Shown piece by piece: positions 1-9,117 of a stretch of 64,000 nucleotides of DNA. The stretch is from Synechococcus sp. JA-2-3B'a(2-13) (GTDB lineage Bacteria > Cyanobacteriota > Cyanobacteriia > Thermostichales > Thermostichaceae). Positions within the stretch are counted from its first letter, which is position 1; each line of letters opens with the position of its first letter. The DNA lies in NCBI RefSeq assembly GCF_000013225.1, contig NC_007776.1:701277-765276 (forward strand), in the 5' to 3' direction. The position numbers and the translations under genes were made by a program. Below the pieces are notes generated by a model, which saw nothing but the letters and a program-made list of their open reading frames with translations, was not told the origin of the DNA and searched no databases.

Positions 1-1579
1 ACCAATAGGAATACTCCAGGGTGAACATGCGGGTGAGGAAGTTCTCGCTGCGGTTGAAGTAGTTGAGGGCAGCCTGGACGCAGACCAAGCTGGGATCCCC
101 TTTTCGGAAGGCAATGACTGCTTTTTTGAGTTGGTCTGGATCCGGAATGTCTTCAGCGTCGTAGATGGTGAGATATTCGCCACGGGCAAAGGCCAGGCCG
201 TAGTTGCAGGCTTTGGGTTTGGTCTTGGGTTTGCTGTCGGGCACCAACAGCAGGCGCACGTAGCGGGGGGGCTTGGCAGCTCGAGCTGCCTCAATGGTGT
301 CTCGGTCGTTTTCCTCCAACAGAATAAGCACATCCAACCGCTCGTGGGGGTAATCCAGCTTAGAGAGAGACTTGATCAAAATCGGCATTACTTCCGGCTC
401 TTTGTAGACCGGCACCAGGATGGTGTAGATAGGCAAGTCGCGATCATCCAAAGCGGCTACTTCCTCATCGGTAATCTGGTGGAAGCGATCGGCGGATCCC
501 ACTAGGCTGAGCAGCAGTTTGAACAGGATCGAAGCGACGTAAAAAAGATTGATCAGCAGCACCAAAATGGTCAGAGTCGTCCAGGGAGCAGTGGCCAACC
601 CCAATAGAAATAGCAGCAGCAGGCCGTAGCCCACTGCAATCTGAGAAGGAGTAAACACCCGCGAGGCCGATTCCTCCGGCAGGCGGGCCATCAGCTTGTA
701 CACCGCCTCTTGGCTGAAGCGGGATCCCTGGTCTTGGCTGAGCAGTTGCGTGATATCCTGCTCGGTGCCCAGCACCTTTTCAATCCGCAAGCCTGGCCGC
801 CAGCTGTAGAGCAGCTCATCCACCACCCAGTCCAGGGGGTCATTGACCATCACTGTAAGGGTGTGCTCATCCGTCCAGCTCAAGGGGTAGAAGAGGTGGC
901 GCATCATCACCTCGGGATCAAACTGCCGGCTCAGGCTCTCGTCGCGGTGGAGCAGCCCTGTCCCCATTAGTTCTGAGACAGCGGGGTAGCCCAGCAAATG
1001 GGCTAGGATGCTGAGATACTCGGGGGTGGAGAGGTAGCTCAGCCGGGTCAGCACCTGCCCCAGGCTGGAGCCGGTGCGGCGGCGGATCTCCAAAGCCTGC
1101 TGCCACTGCTCTAAGGTAAGACGGCTGCCCAGCAGCTCGGCGGCCAGCTTGCGCTCAAGGATGACCGTCAGGATCTGCTTTTCAGTGGCTGGGATCTCCC
1201 AGAGTTTTTCTGCTTCCGGGCACAGGTGTTTCACAGACTGCCAAATGGCGGGGAAGCCCGGCTCTTCTGTGGCCACCACAACAGTTTGCGGGTCGAGCCA
1301 GCCACAGGGCAAAAAGCGCACCGGCACCAAATCAATAGGCTCAATCAGCCAAGGCAGCTCTGGATCTAGGGAGTGCTTGAGCAGCCAGTCTCTCAGCCTA
1401 GGCCGGTCCAGAATCTGGCGACACAAGTTGACAAACTTGCCCGGGTGCATGACTCGCAAGCTCCAAAGAGCCCTAGGCAAGGAGCAACTAGCTGCTTCGC
1501 GATACTCCTCAGCCTCAGCCAATTGCTGCCGGGTAAGGTAGCCCGTGCGCAAAAGCGAGGATTTGAGGGACTGGAGCAT
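1..1579 (-). CDS. Family 2 glycosyltransferase, cellulose-synthase-like, N-terminal GspE_N/MshEN-like domain (3' end missing)
   Basis: Polysaccharide synthase of the inner membrane, at least 526 residues; the C-terminus lies beyond the left edge. The ATG at 1577-1579 is followed by about 230 residues resembling the N-terminal domain of type II secretion ATPases, with a segment EQWQQALEIRRRTGSSLGQV and then LSILAHLLGYP. Two membrane segments follow (around residues 320-370, GLLLLFLLGLATAPW). The GT-A domain begins at IYTILVPVYKEP. A DAED acidic motif near residue 474 (positions about 150-163) should bind the metal and UDP-sugar. The QxxRW motif is off the edge. The BcsB-like gene is just upstream on the same strand, which supports a secreted beta-glucan or related polymer. 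The fold is clear; the polymer is inference. Confidence 0.85.
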   Translation of the reverse strand, partial: MLQSLKSSLLRTGYLTRQQLAEAEEYREAASCSLPRALWSLRVMHPGKFVNLCRQILDRPRLRDWLLKHSLDPELPWLIEPIDLVPVRFLPCGWLDPQTVVVATEEPGFPAIWQSVKHLCPEAEKLWEIPATEKQILTVILERKLAAELLGSRLTLEQWQQALEIRRRTGSSLGQVLTRLSYLSTPEYLSILAHLLGYPAVSELMGTGLLHRDESLSRQFDPEVMMRHLFYPLSWTDEHTLTVMVNDPLDWVVDELLYSWRPGLRIEKVLGTEQDITQLLSQDQGSRFSQEAVYKLMARLPEESASRVFTPSQIAVGYGLLLLFLLGLATAPWTTLTILVLLINLFYVASILFKLLLSLVGSADRFHQITDEEVAALDDRDLPIYTILVPVYKEPEVMPILIKSLSKLDYPHERLDVLILLEENDRDTIEAARAAKPPRYVRLLLVPDSKPKTKPKACNYGLAFARGEYLTIYDAEDIPDPDQLKKAVIAFRKGDPSLVCVQAALNYFNRSENFLTRMFTLEYSYW

Positions 1580-1592
1580 GGCTGGAAACCCT

Positions 1593-1620
1593 ATTCGCGC
1601 AAGTGGGACGGAGTCCTTGC
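1593..1620 (-). repeat. Dispersed hairpin repeat, type A
   Basis: Read on the minus strand this is GGACTCCGTCC followed by CACTTGCGCGAAT, matching the family found elsewhere in the window. It fills the short gap between the bcsB-like gene and the glycosyltransferase start. Confidence 0.75.
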
Positions 1621-1663
1621 TTGGCTCAAGTCTGGTTTAACCGGAAGTCCTCTGCCAACCCCC

Positions 1664-3601
1664 CTAGGAAAGGGTGGGCGACTCAGGGCGGCGGGCCAAG
1701 CGTTGGTAGGTATTCCAGGCTCCTACTGCCAGCAAAAGGGCCAGCAGCAGCACTAACCAATAGCGGTATTGCCACAACAAAAGCTGCCAACTGAAGCGAC
1801 CGGGGTAGCGCACTCGATAGCCTGCCGGCGTGAGATCCCAGCTCTGTACTTGGGTGAGATCGGGGGCAGCGGCATAGGCGGTGAGCACGTTTCCCTGTAG
1901 CTGGTTGGCCAGGCGGGTGCGCGGATCGGCAAGGCCGCGGCTGAGGCGCTCTGCCAAAGCCGGGTCAGATCCCCACCAGGAAAGCCAAAGGTTCGGCTTA
2001 CCTTTCAGGAGAAAGTACTGCAAAAGGCCGAGGTTTTCTTGAGGCTGAGCGGCCAAGGCCACCTGCCGGTTGAGGGGATTGATGATTTCAAACTGGGATC
2101 CCAGCCGGATGGGGCTATTAAGCTCCACCTGATCTGGCCCAGCCACGATCACCTGCCAGGCAAAGTTCCCCGTCTCCAGGTTGGCTTCCTCTTTGGGCAA
2201 AACCTCAAGGGTGGGCAGCAGGGGTCGGGCAGCCAGCCGGCTGAGGGCACCGACCAGGTAGGCGGCAGCCGGCAGCAGTTGGGGATCCCCTACCCACACT
2301 TGGCCGGATCCTCGAAGCACCGCCGGGATCTCCTGCAGCTCGCCAGTGGGGGCTTGGTAGCCGCTCCAGATAAAGCCAGAGCTATCCGAGCGCACTTGCA
2401 AAGTCAGCGGGGTCAGGGATCCCTGGCAATTACCGGGGCTGGCGCCATAGTCAAAGCGGAGCTCCAGTTGATTAAAGCGGCGCAGCAGGCGGGTGGGCAG
2501 GGTCACAGTTTCGTTGAGCTGGGTGCGCCCGGTTAGGTTGTAGGTGCGCAACAGAACGCCATTCAAGAACACGTAGCCGGTGAGACGATCCCCCACCCGG
2601 CCATCCACCGGGTTCATGATCACATCCAGTTGCGCCGCCAGATCCCGCGGTCGTCCCCCCAATTGGGACAGGTTGAAGTTGAAGACCAAAGACTGGCTGC
2701 CAAACCCCCGCAGCAGCGGATCCACAATACCCAACTCCCGCAAGCTAAGGCGGTTGGCCCTGAGCGCTCTCTCCAGATCCGCCACCCTTGTCACCTGGAT
2801 GCCGCGGCTGACCAGCCCCGCCCGCTTCCATTCTTCATAGAGAGCAAGAATAGCTTCCCGGCGGGCGGCCACTCGCAGGCGGGATCCCTCTGGGGTAATT
2901 TGATGCTGCAAGTGGGGGGTGAAATTGGCCGGCTCTAAGATCACCTGTGCCCCCTGCTTCGGACGGTTGCTCCACAGGATGGGCGTTTGCGGAAACAGGT
3001 GAGAAAGGAGGCTGTACAGCCACAGAGCTGCTTCCGCCGCTTCAGGAGTGAGGTCAGCCGGCACTACCAAAGTAACCTGAGGATACAGCCGGCCCAGAAA
3101 ACCGGCCACCGTGGCATCAGGAACGAGGGGCGCCAGCTCAAAGAAACTATCCCGCCCTACCGTCAGCAGCAAATTGCCGGTATTCAAGTCGGCGCAAATA
3201 TCGTCGCTGATGCTCAGGAAAGGCTGCACCGACAAGGTGATGAAGCGCTCGCTCCGCGCCAAGCTGGGGATGGGCACTCGCACCACCGGCTCCTGCCGCA
3301 GGTCCCGCACCAGAAAAAGGCCCATTAGCTCCTCGTTGATCAGCACCCGCACCGTGGACGTGGGCTTGAGCACCGGCGAGGGATCCAGGCGCAACTGCAC
3401 AAAGCTGGCCTCAGGGTCAACACCGTTCAGGGGAGCAGGGATCCCGATATCTAGACGCGGGTTAGCTCCTTGCAGCAGCACCGAGCGGTCGTAGCCCAGC
3501 CTTTGCAGAGAAATGACTTCCGCTGCGTGGACAGCCGTCGGCCCGCAACACCAAAGCAAACCGGCAACCCACAAAGCCCACTGTCTTGCCTTCTGCGTCA
3601 C
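1664..3601 (-). CDS. BcsB-like cellulose synthase periplasmic subunit
   Basis: Periplasmic partner of a cellulose-type synthase that guides the nascent glucan. A signal peptide (WALWVAGLLWCCGPTAVHAA, residues about 8-27) is followed by the BcsB beta-rich body. This carries family-like stretches such as RVLINEELMGLF, a cysteine-containing ISDDICADLNTGNLLL and YVFLNGVLLRTYNL. One C-terminal membrane helix follows (YWLVLLLALLLAVGAW, about 613-630). The length of 645 aa is somewhat below proteobacterial BcsB (about 750). The start is GTG with a strong GAGGGGG ribosome site. The downstream gene on the same strand is the glycosyltransferase, separated by 84 bp holding a dispersed repeat. Family assignment is confident; cellulose as product is inferred. 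Confidence 0.85.
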   Translation of the reverse strand: MTQKARQWALWVAGLLWCCGPTAVHAAEVISLQRLGYDRSVLLQGANPRLDIGIPAPLNGVDPEASFVQLRLDPSPVLKPTSTVRVLINEELMGLFLVRDLRQEPVVRVPIPSLARSERFITLSVQPFLSISDDICADLNTGNLLLTVGRDSFFELAPLVPDATVAGFLGRLYPQVTLVVPADLTPEAAEAALWLYSLLSHLFPQTPILWSNRPKQGAQVILEPANFTPHLQHQITPEGSRLRVAARREAILALYEEWKRAGLVSRGIQVTRVADLERALRANRLSLRELGIVDPLLRGFGSQSLVFNFNLSQLGGRPRDLAAQLDVIMNPVDGRVGDRLTGYVFLNGVLLRTYNLTGRTQLNETVTLPTRLLRRFNQLELRFDYGASPGNCQGSLTPLTLQVRSDSSGFIWSGYQAPTGELQEIPAVLRGSGQVWVGDPQLLPAAAYLVGALSRLAARPLLPTLEVLPKEEANLETGNFAWQVIVAGPDQVELNSPIRLGSQFEIINPLNRQVALAAQPQENLGLLQYFLLKGKPNLWLSWWGSDPALAERLSRGLADPRTRLANQLQGNVLTAYAAAPDLTQVQSWDLTPAGYRVRYPGRFSWQLLLWQYRYWLVLLLALLLAVGAWNTYQRLARRPESPTLS

Positions 3602-3749
3602 CTTGACCCCCTCTTGTTGATCCCCAACTTGTTTGAGGCAGGCAAGCCCCTTGGCCCACCTGACCCAAGTTTGCCCAACATGCAGAAATCTGTAAGCTTT
3701 CGGGGGTCTTTACGCACAAACCGTAGATTCGGATGCCCAGGGGATCCCT

Positions 3750-4181
3750 TTACTGGCGGGCGTAGTCATCCTCAAAGCGCACAATGTCGTCCTCCCCGAG
3801 ATATTCCCCGTTTTGCACCTCGATCAACACCAAGGGAAGGGTGCCGGGGTTTTCCAGGCGGTGCTTGGTGCAGGGGGGAATGTAGGTGGACTCGTTGGAG
3901 CTCAGCAGCATCACCTCTTCTCCACGGGTAACCTTCGCTGTGCCCCTGACCACGATCCAGTGCTCGCTGCGGTGGTAGTGCATCTGCAGGCTGAGCCGAT
4001 GGCCAGGCTTCACCTCGATGCGCTTGATCTTGTACATCGGGCCTTCATCCAAAACCCAGAAGGATCCCCAGGGACGGGTCTCTGCTTGAGAGGGCACCAG
4101 CTCAAGCGCTGGAACTGCTGCTTCATTCACGTCCCGCACAGCCTGCAACATAAGATCATGTCCTCGCAAAGTCACCCTCAT
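3750..4181 (-). CDS. Mannose-6-phosphate isomerase type II-like cupin
   Basis: Small cupin (143 aa) matching the isomerase domain found at the C-terminus of bifunctional mannose-1-phosphate guanylyltransferases. The family signature is visible: RPWGSFWVLDEG, then MYKIKRIEVKPGHRLSLQMH, then YHRSEHWIVVRGTAKVTRGE and TYIPPCTKHRLENPG. Histidines of the HRSEHW and KHRLEN segments are expected metal ligands. It probably interconverts fructose-6-P and mannose-6-P for GDP-mannose or exopolysaccharide precursors, which fits the neighbouring glycosyltransferases. A second ATG at 4151 (MLQAVRD) has an AGGA upstream and may be the true start. Confidence 0.85.
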   Translation of the reverse strand: MRVTLRGHDLMLQAVRDVNEAAVPALELVPSQAETRPWGSFWVLDEGPMYKIKRIEVKPGHRLSLQMHYHRSEHWIVVRGTAKVTRGEEVMLLSSNESTYIPPCTKHRLENPGTLPLVLIEVQNGEYLGEDDIVRFEDDYARQ

Positions 4182-4445
4182 TCTCTCTCAGCGTCCGAGA
4201 CCTCCTCATCGACAATATGGCTGAATTGGCCTACGCCAAAACTCGTAGAAAAAGACTCTCAAGACAGGGAATGCTAGTCTATCCCTGTGTCCAGTGCCTA
4301 GACACGTCAGCCCATCCCCACGCCCTACTTGAGACATGTTCTCATTAACACTAAATAGCTCTTGAGGCTCGATTGGCGATTTAACCAGTTACCCTCCAAT
4401 TAATCTCCAATTAATTCTAAATTCTTGAAGCTACTGAAGTAACCC
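4182..4445. promoter_or_regulatory. Divergent promoter region with inverted repeat and tandem A/T-rich repeat
   Basis: This AT-richer spacer separates the leftward cupin from the rightward membrane-protein operon. It holds a perfect 7-bp inverted repeat (ACAGGGA at 4264-4270, TCCCTGT at 4282-4288). It also holds a direct repeat of CTCCAATTAAT at about 4394-4415, some 30 bp before the rightward start. Both could be regulator sites; no consensus is recognised. Confidence 0.35.
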
Positions 4446-6086
4446 ATGTTTCTCAACAGGCTCAGGGCTTTCTTGCAGCTCTTCGGGTCTACCGGGATCC
4501 TGTTTCTGCTGCTGGCTAGCCTTCTGTGGGGTTTGAAGGAGGGCTGGGGCTGGGTGAGCTTGGAGATGCAGTTTCTCGGCTACAAGGGATCCGTGGCGGT
4601 TTTGGGGCCGGATCCGCGCCTGCCCATTGTGGGCACCACCTTTCCTCCCTTGCTGGTGCTGGCTACGGCCATTCTGGGACGATCCCCGCTGTTGCTGCAG
4701 ACCATCTTGGGCTCTTTGCTGCTGGGCTGGGTGTGGCGGCAGTTACGCCGTTTGCCGGTGGAGGTGGGATGGTGCTGGCTGTGGGGTTTGTTGATGGTGG
4801 TGCAGCCGACTTTGATCTTGATGCTGCTGCGCAGCCCCGCTTGGACGGCCACCTCGCTTTTGCTGGGGGTAAACATGGCCTTGTTGTTTCCCCTGGCTGA
4901 CGAGAAACGAGCAGCGGGGAAGTCAGTGGCGGCAGGGGATGAGCTGCCTATTACCCTGAGGCTGCTGCTCGTTGGGCTGGCGCTGGGGCCCCTGATGGTG
5001 CTGCGCTGGGAAAGCGGATGGCTGCTGCCCTGGGCGGGGATGCTGCTGCTGGTGGCCTTTCGCCGAGAAGTCTGGGGGTTTCGCTGGGCCTCGCTGTTGG
5101 TGGCCGGCTTTGTCAGCCTAGCCTTGATCCTGAGCTGGCTGTATGTGAATTGGCTGTCGGTAGGGGATCCCTGGGCTTTCACCTACCAGGTGGGCAGCGG
5201 TCTGCGGCTGCCGCAATTGCGGGAAGACTTGCAGCAGGCGGGTGGCTGGCGGGGGGTGCTGGAGGCTGGGAAATGGCTGGCGGTGCTGGCCCCTGCCTAT
5301 CTGCTGTTGGGGCTGGGATCCCTGCTGGGCCGAGGCCCGGGTCGCTGGGTATGGGCTCTGGTCTGGGGGATGCCGCTGGTCATCCTGCTGGCTTCTCTAG
5401 GGCAGGGGCTGTTTTTGCGGGAGCTGAGCCGCTTTGGCCTTTTCTGGGTGCCGCTGCCTTTGCTGATGGGCGCCTACTTGTGTCGCGGAGCCGGCCCCGG
5501 CTGGGCTAAGCGCCTGTTGATCACTGCCCTCTTGGGGTTGAACTGCCTCACTGCCGGTTATGGGGTGAGCCAAGAGCCGGGTTTCTTCATGCCCCTGGTG
5601 GCCGAGGAGCGGGATCTCTGGGAGCGGCTGGTGGCAGGGTTAGTGCCCCTTAGTGGCGAGTTGGAAGCTGCCCAAAACCTGTATGAAGTAACCTCTGCTG
5701 GGCAAGCCCTAGAAGACTGGCGGAGGCTGCGGCAGGAAAAGCGCCAGGTTGGGCAGTATCTCTATCGCCACCTGTTGCCCGGACAAAAAGTGCTGGTGGA
5801 CGACGACATCCACTTTGAGGCTATCTTTTGGGCAAGGGATCCCCGCTCTTTCCTTACTCCTCACCAGTACGAGTTTGCCCTGGCCCTTCAGCATCCCCAG
5901 GAAAGGGTGGACTACCTCTTGGTAGCGGGGCTGGCGGATCCCTTGCGGAGCGCCGATCGCATCCTGCAATTTTGGCCTGAGCTCAATTTTGAGGGGCTGC
6001 CGGGCTTCAGGGAGGTTTATAGCTCCCCCCAAGTGCGGCTGTGGGCTCGCCAACACCAAGAGGAACCGCAGGAGGAGAGGAGATGA
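4446..6086 (+). CDS. Multi-spanning membrane protein, glycosyltransferase-39-like
   Basis: Integral membrane protein of 546 aa with about ten hydrophobic helices in the first 370 residues (for example GILFLLLASLLWGL, LLVLATAILG, LLLVGLALGPLMVL, LLPWAGMLLLVAF). A soluble C-terminal domain of about 170 residues follows. The architecture, with an early loop holding LGPDPRLPIVGTTFPP and a late globular domain, resembles lipid-linked-sugar GT-C transferases, but no diagnostic motif is certain. The stop codon overlaps the next start (ATGA at 6083-6086), so the two are translationally coupled. Likely role: sugar transfer or polymer handling at the inner membrane; inference. Confidence 0.6.
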   Translation: MFLNRLRAFLQLFGSTGILFLLLASLLWGLKEGWGWVSLEMQFLGYKGSVAVLGPDPRLPIVGTTFPPLLVLATAILGRSPLLLQTILGSLLLGWVWRQLRRLPVEVGWCWLWGLLMVVQPTLILMLLRSPAWTATSLLLGVNMALLFPLADEKRAAGKSVAAGDELPITLRLLLVGLALGPLMVLRWESGWLLPWAGMLLLVAFRREVWGFRWASLLVAGFVSLALILSWLYVNWLSVGDPWAFTYQVGSGLRLPQLREDLQQAGGWRGVLEAGKWLAVLAPAYLLLGLGSLLGRGPGRWVWALVWGMPLVILLASLGQGLFLRELSRFGLFWVPLPLLMGAYLCRGAGPGWAKRLLITALLGLNCLTAGYGVSQEPGFFMPLVAEERDLWERLVAGLVPLSGELEAAQNLYEVTSAGQALEDWRRLRQEKRQVGQYLYRHLLPGQKVLVDDDIHFEAIFWARDPRSFLTPHQYEFALALQHPQERVDYLLVAGLADPLRSADRILQFWPELNFEGLPGFREVYSSPQVRLWARQHQEEPQEERR

Positions 6087-7213
6087 AAAGGAGACGATCC
6101 TGGCAGCGGCGACAGGTGCTGCAAGCGGGCGGAGCGCTGCTGGCTGCCTATGGGGTTGCCGGCTGTGGCCAGGAGTTTTTGAGTCAGCAGGGGAGTCGCA
6201 GCCCGGAAAATGCCGAGACGGGAAGCATGAACTTGTCAGAGCTGCTGGCCCGCTGGCAGGTGGGCATTGGCGAGGATCCCGGTCGCTTCCTCTGGGAAAT
6301 CGAGTCGGATCCGCAGGTGGCGGCAGTGGCGCAGGGGTGGGATCCCCATTTCCTGAGCGGTTGGCTGAACAGCTTTGATCACCGCCAGGGAGATCTCTCC
6401 TTTTGGCGCAACTGGCACCAGGCTGGGCTCTTGCGGCAGTGGTTTGAGCGGGGCTATACCCTGCATGTCATCACCTGGGAAGACGACACCCACCGCCCCT
6501 GCGGCGACTATCACATCTCCCCGCAATTTGTGGAGGACGTGGCCGAGCTGGCGGGCTATATTGCCCAAGCCAATCCTCAGGGCCGCCCTACCTATTGGAG
6601 CCTGGCCACGGAGTTTTCCTATTGGCGGATCCCAGCAGATACCTACAACGCCGACACTGCTTTCTACTACCAAGCCCTGATGCGCAATGTCCTCAAAGCC
6701 CGACAGGCCATCAAAGAGCGGCTGCCAGAGGCCGAAGTGGCCCTGTGCTGGGGGGGCTGGATTGCCACCTTTGACGACCCTTCCCAGGGGGCAGGCCGCA
6801 GCATGGTGGAGCCCTTTGCCGAGACTATGAGCCAAATGGACGGGATCGCCTTCCAGTCGATGCGCCAGCGGCGGCCCGGAGAGTTTAATCCAGAGTTGAA
6901 CGGCCCGGATCCCGGTAACCCGGAGCAGATCCGCCTCTGTTGCCGCCTGTTTTCCCCCATCCACTCCAACCTGATGTTGGCCCACTACGAGCCATCGATT
7001 AAGGACAAGCACCCCAGCGGCGGACGGGCCGACACCGTCCATACAGACTTTCAGCTCATGAGCCAGCCGGAGTGGCTGCAGGAAGTGTCTCAACTGGGGC
7101 TGCGGCGCTTTTCTCTCATGCACTACGGCCTGTATAAGGGGGATCCCTTCGGAGCGCTGACCGCCGCTCGCCAATTCCGGGCACAGGTGGGCCTACCGGC
7201 TGCCACCTCATAG
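6083..7213 (+). CDS. Exported glycosidase-like protein with twin-arginine/lipoprotein-type signal
   Basis: 376 aa starting at the ATG that overlaps the upstream stop, preceded by GGAGGAGAGG. The N-terminus MKRRRSWQRRQVLQAGG...LAAYGVAGCG reads as a twin-arginine signal with a lipobox-like Cys near residue 28. The body looks like a TIM-barrel hydrolase: HVITWEDD, PTYWSLATEFSYWR (possible acid/base Glu), EVALCWGGWIATF and IAFQSMRQRR. No glycoside hydrolase family could be assigned. Coupling to the membrane transferase and nearness to the BcsB-like gene suggest polymer trimming, a role comparable to BcsZ; that is inference. Confidence 0.6.
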   Translation: MKRRRSWQRRQVLQAGGALLAAYGVAGCGQEFLSQQGSRSPENAETGSMNLSELLARWQVGIGEDPGRFLWEIESDPQVAAVAQGWDPHFLSGWLNSFDHRQGDLSFWRNWHQAGLLRQWFERGYTLHVITWEDDTHRPCGDYHISPQFVEDVAELAGYIAQANPQGRPTYWSLATEFSYWRIPADTYNADTAFYYQALMRNVLKARQAIKERLPEAEVALCWGGWIATFDDPSQGAGRSMVEPFAETMSQMDGIAFQSMRQRRPGEFNPELNGPDPGNPEQIRLCCRLFSPIHSNLMLAHYEPSIKDKHPSGGRADTVHTDFQLMSQPEWLQEVSQLGLRRFSLMHYGLYKGDPFGALTAARQFRAQVGLPAATS

Positions 7214-7307
7214 TTAGCAGTCGTTCCAAAGCCGGTTTTGTCCCGGATCTTGGCCCAAATCTTGATCCTAGGGATACAATCCCCCTGAAGCTGCCGGGAT
7301 CCCTGCC

Positions 7308-8165
7308 ATGGAGAAGCTGAGATTTCTAAGGGCAAGCCTGCTGGCGAGTCTAGTGGTTAGTGCAATGCCGCCGGAGCTGCCGGCCTGGGCAGGATGCGGT
7401 TTTCCCCGCGGTGCCGGCAAGACTTTTTTTTCGCTGCAGCCGGAGGTCTATCGGCCTCGCACCCGCTTTGATCAGGGGGGACGCCTGCAGCCGGCCCTTT
7501 CGGAGTACGGAGAAACCCGCCTCAACCTTTTCGCCGAGACTGGCCTTAGCGATCAGCTCACTCTCAACCTCAACACCAGCTACGTTTTCATCGAAAATCG
7601 CTTTGCCAGCGGGGCTGACACCGTTACCCAGCGCAACCAGGGCCTGCGGGATCTGGAACTGGGCCTGCGCCATACTTGGGGGAACGGGGATCCCTTCTTC
7701 TCGGCTCAGCTAACGGCCTTGATCCCGCCCGGATATGCCACCCAAGACATTCCCCTGCCCTTGGGGTACGGTGTTTTCGGCTACGATCTCAAAGTTGGGG
7801 TGGCGGCCAATACCCAGTTGGGATCCCTGCCTGCCTTTTTCGACTCCTGCCTCACGTTCCGAGATTACTTGGGCTATCCCGGGGATCGGGTCAAGGCCAA
7901 CCTGACCTTCGGGGCAGACCTGACTCCTGAGCTGCAGGCCATCCTGGCTTTGGATGGAGATTTTACCTTGGGCAACGGTGCACCTTTGCTGTTTGGAGAT
8001 TTGGCGGTTCAGGATCCCGACTACGACAACCTCAAGCTTTCGGGCCAGCTCAACTGGCGGTTGGAGGGAGGGTTAACGCTGGGCTTGGGAGGGTTTCAGT
8101 TCCTGGCCGGTCGCAACACCAATGCCGGCGGCGGCTTCACCGGCTATGTGTGGCTAAGTTACTGA
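7308..8165 (+). CDS. Outer-membrane beta-barrel protein
   Basis: 285 aa with a signal peptide (LRASLLASLVVSAMPPELPAWA). Alternating strand-turn segments typical of a barrel follow: ETRLNLFAETGLSDQLTLNL, LRDLELGLRHTWG and VKANLTFGADLTPELQAIL. It ends in a terminal aromatic residue (GYVWLSY), the usual outer-membrane insertion signal. The overall pattern resembles the transporter-like barrels often annotated as phenol-degradation MetA-pathway proteins. Substrate unknown. It stands alone between the polysaccharide genes and a stress protein. Confidence 0.6.
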   Translation: MEKLRFLRASLLASLVVSAMPPELPAWAGCGFPRGAGKTFFSLQPEVYRPRTRFDQGGRLQPALSEYGETRLNLFAETGLSDQLTLNLNTSYVFIENRFASGADTVTQRNQGLRDLELGLRHTWGNGDPFFSAQLTALIPPGYATQDIPLPLGYGVFGYDLKVGVAANTQLGSLPAFFDSCLTFRDYLGYPGDRVKANLTFGADLTPELQAILALDGDFTLGNGAPLLFGDLAVQDPDYDNLKLSGQLNWRLEGGLTLGLGGFQFLAGRNTNAGGGFTGYVWLSY

Positions 8166-8266
8166 AACCCAACAAAATGTTGCAGGACATCCCCTACGGT
8201 AACAGGGATCCGCAGGGGCAGATCTAGGATGAGTCTTGGCAAACTACGGCCCGGAGAACGGATCCC

Positions 8267-9109
8267 ATGCCTCGATTTGAGAACCTCATTGCCGCTATCG
8301 ACGGCAGCGGCCCCACTGAGCAAATGGTGCATACCCTTCTGTCTCTGCCGGCCTTTGCCCAGTGCCACGTGACATTGCTGCATGCGGTGCCTTCCCAGAC
8401 CTCTGCCGAGGAGATGCGGGCTGCCTGGCAAAAGGGGCAGGAACTGCTGGCCCAAACCCTGCAGACTTTCCCCCCCCGCCCAGGGCTAAAGATCAGCACG
8501 CAACTGGTGGAAGGGGATCCCAAGGTGGTGGTGCTGCAGGTGGCCGAGTCCCTGCCCAATCCGCTGATTGTGATGGGATCCCGGGGGCGCAACCGCATCA
8601 TGGCCATTTTGCAGAACTCGGTGAGCCAATATGTGTTCCAGCTCGCCTCCTGCCCAATGCTGCTGGTCAAAGACGACGCCTACGTCAAATACCCCAGCCA
8701 TGTCATGGTGGCCCTCAACAACTCCCCCGCTGCCCAGGCCGCCTTTGCCACGGCCCTTGACTTGATCTCCGGCATTCAAGGGGCCCAGATCTTCCTGGCC
8801 TCTGTGCAGTTGGATGCCGACAACCCAGGTAGAGATGAGGCTCTAGATCGGGCAATCGACATCCTCAAAAACCGGCAAATCGGCCACCAAGTGTTAACTG
8901 CCGTCGGGGATCCGGCTACGGAGATTGTCCGCCTGGCTGAAGAAAGCAAGGCCGATCTGCTGGTGATGGGATCCCCTGACCGCCGACCTACCATTGCCCG
9001 CAGCATTCCCGATTTGGATCGGCTGTTGGGGCGTTCCATCTCTGACTATGTGCGGGTTCACATCGGCTGCCCCGTGCTGATGGTGCGTTCCGTCCAAGAC
9101 AGCGACTGA
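8267..9109 (+). CDS. Tandem universal stress protein (two UspA domains)
   Basis: 280 aa built from two Usp folds (about 1-140 and 143-278). The first opens with ENLIAAIDGS and contains VMGSRGRNRIMAILQNSVSQ, a degenerate form of the ATP-binding G-x2-G-x9-G-S/T motif. The second opens with HVMVALNNSP and contains LLVMGSPDRRPTIARSI, where the glycines are lost. Family members bind ATP or act as stress chaperone-like factors in the cytoplasm. The degenerate motifs suggest weak or absent nucleotide binding, at least in domain 2. Confidence 0.9.
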   Translation: MPRFENLIAAIDGSGPTEQMVHTLLSLPAFAQCHVTLLHAVPSQTSAEEMRAAWQKGQELLAQTLQTFPPRPGLKISTQLVEGDPKVVVLQVAESLPNPLIVMGSRGRNRIMAILQNSVSQYVFQLASCPMLLVKDDAYVKYPSHVMVALNNSPAAQAAFATALDLISGIQGAQIFLASVQLDADNPGRDEALDRAIDILKNRQIGHQVLTAVGDPATEIVRLAEESKADLLVMGSPDRRPTIARSIPDLDRLLGRSISDYVRVHIGCPVLMVRSVQDSD

Positions 9110-9117
9110 GCCAGGCT

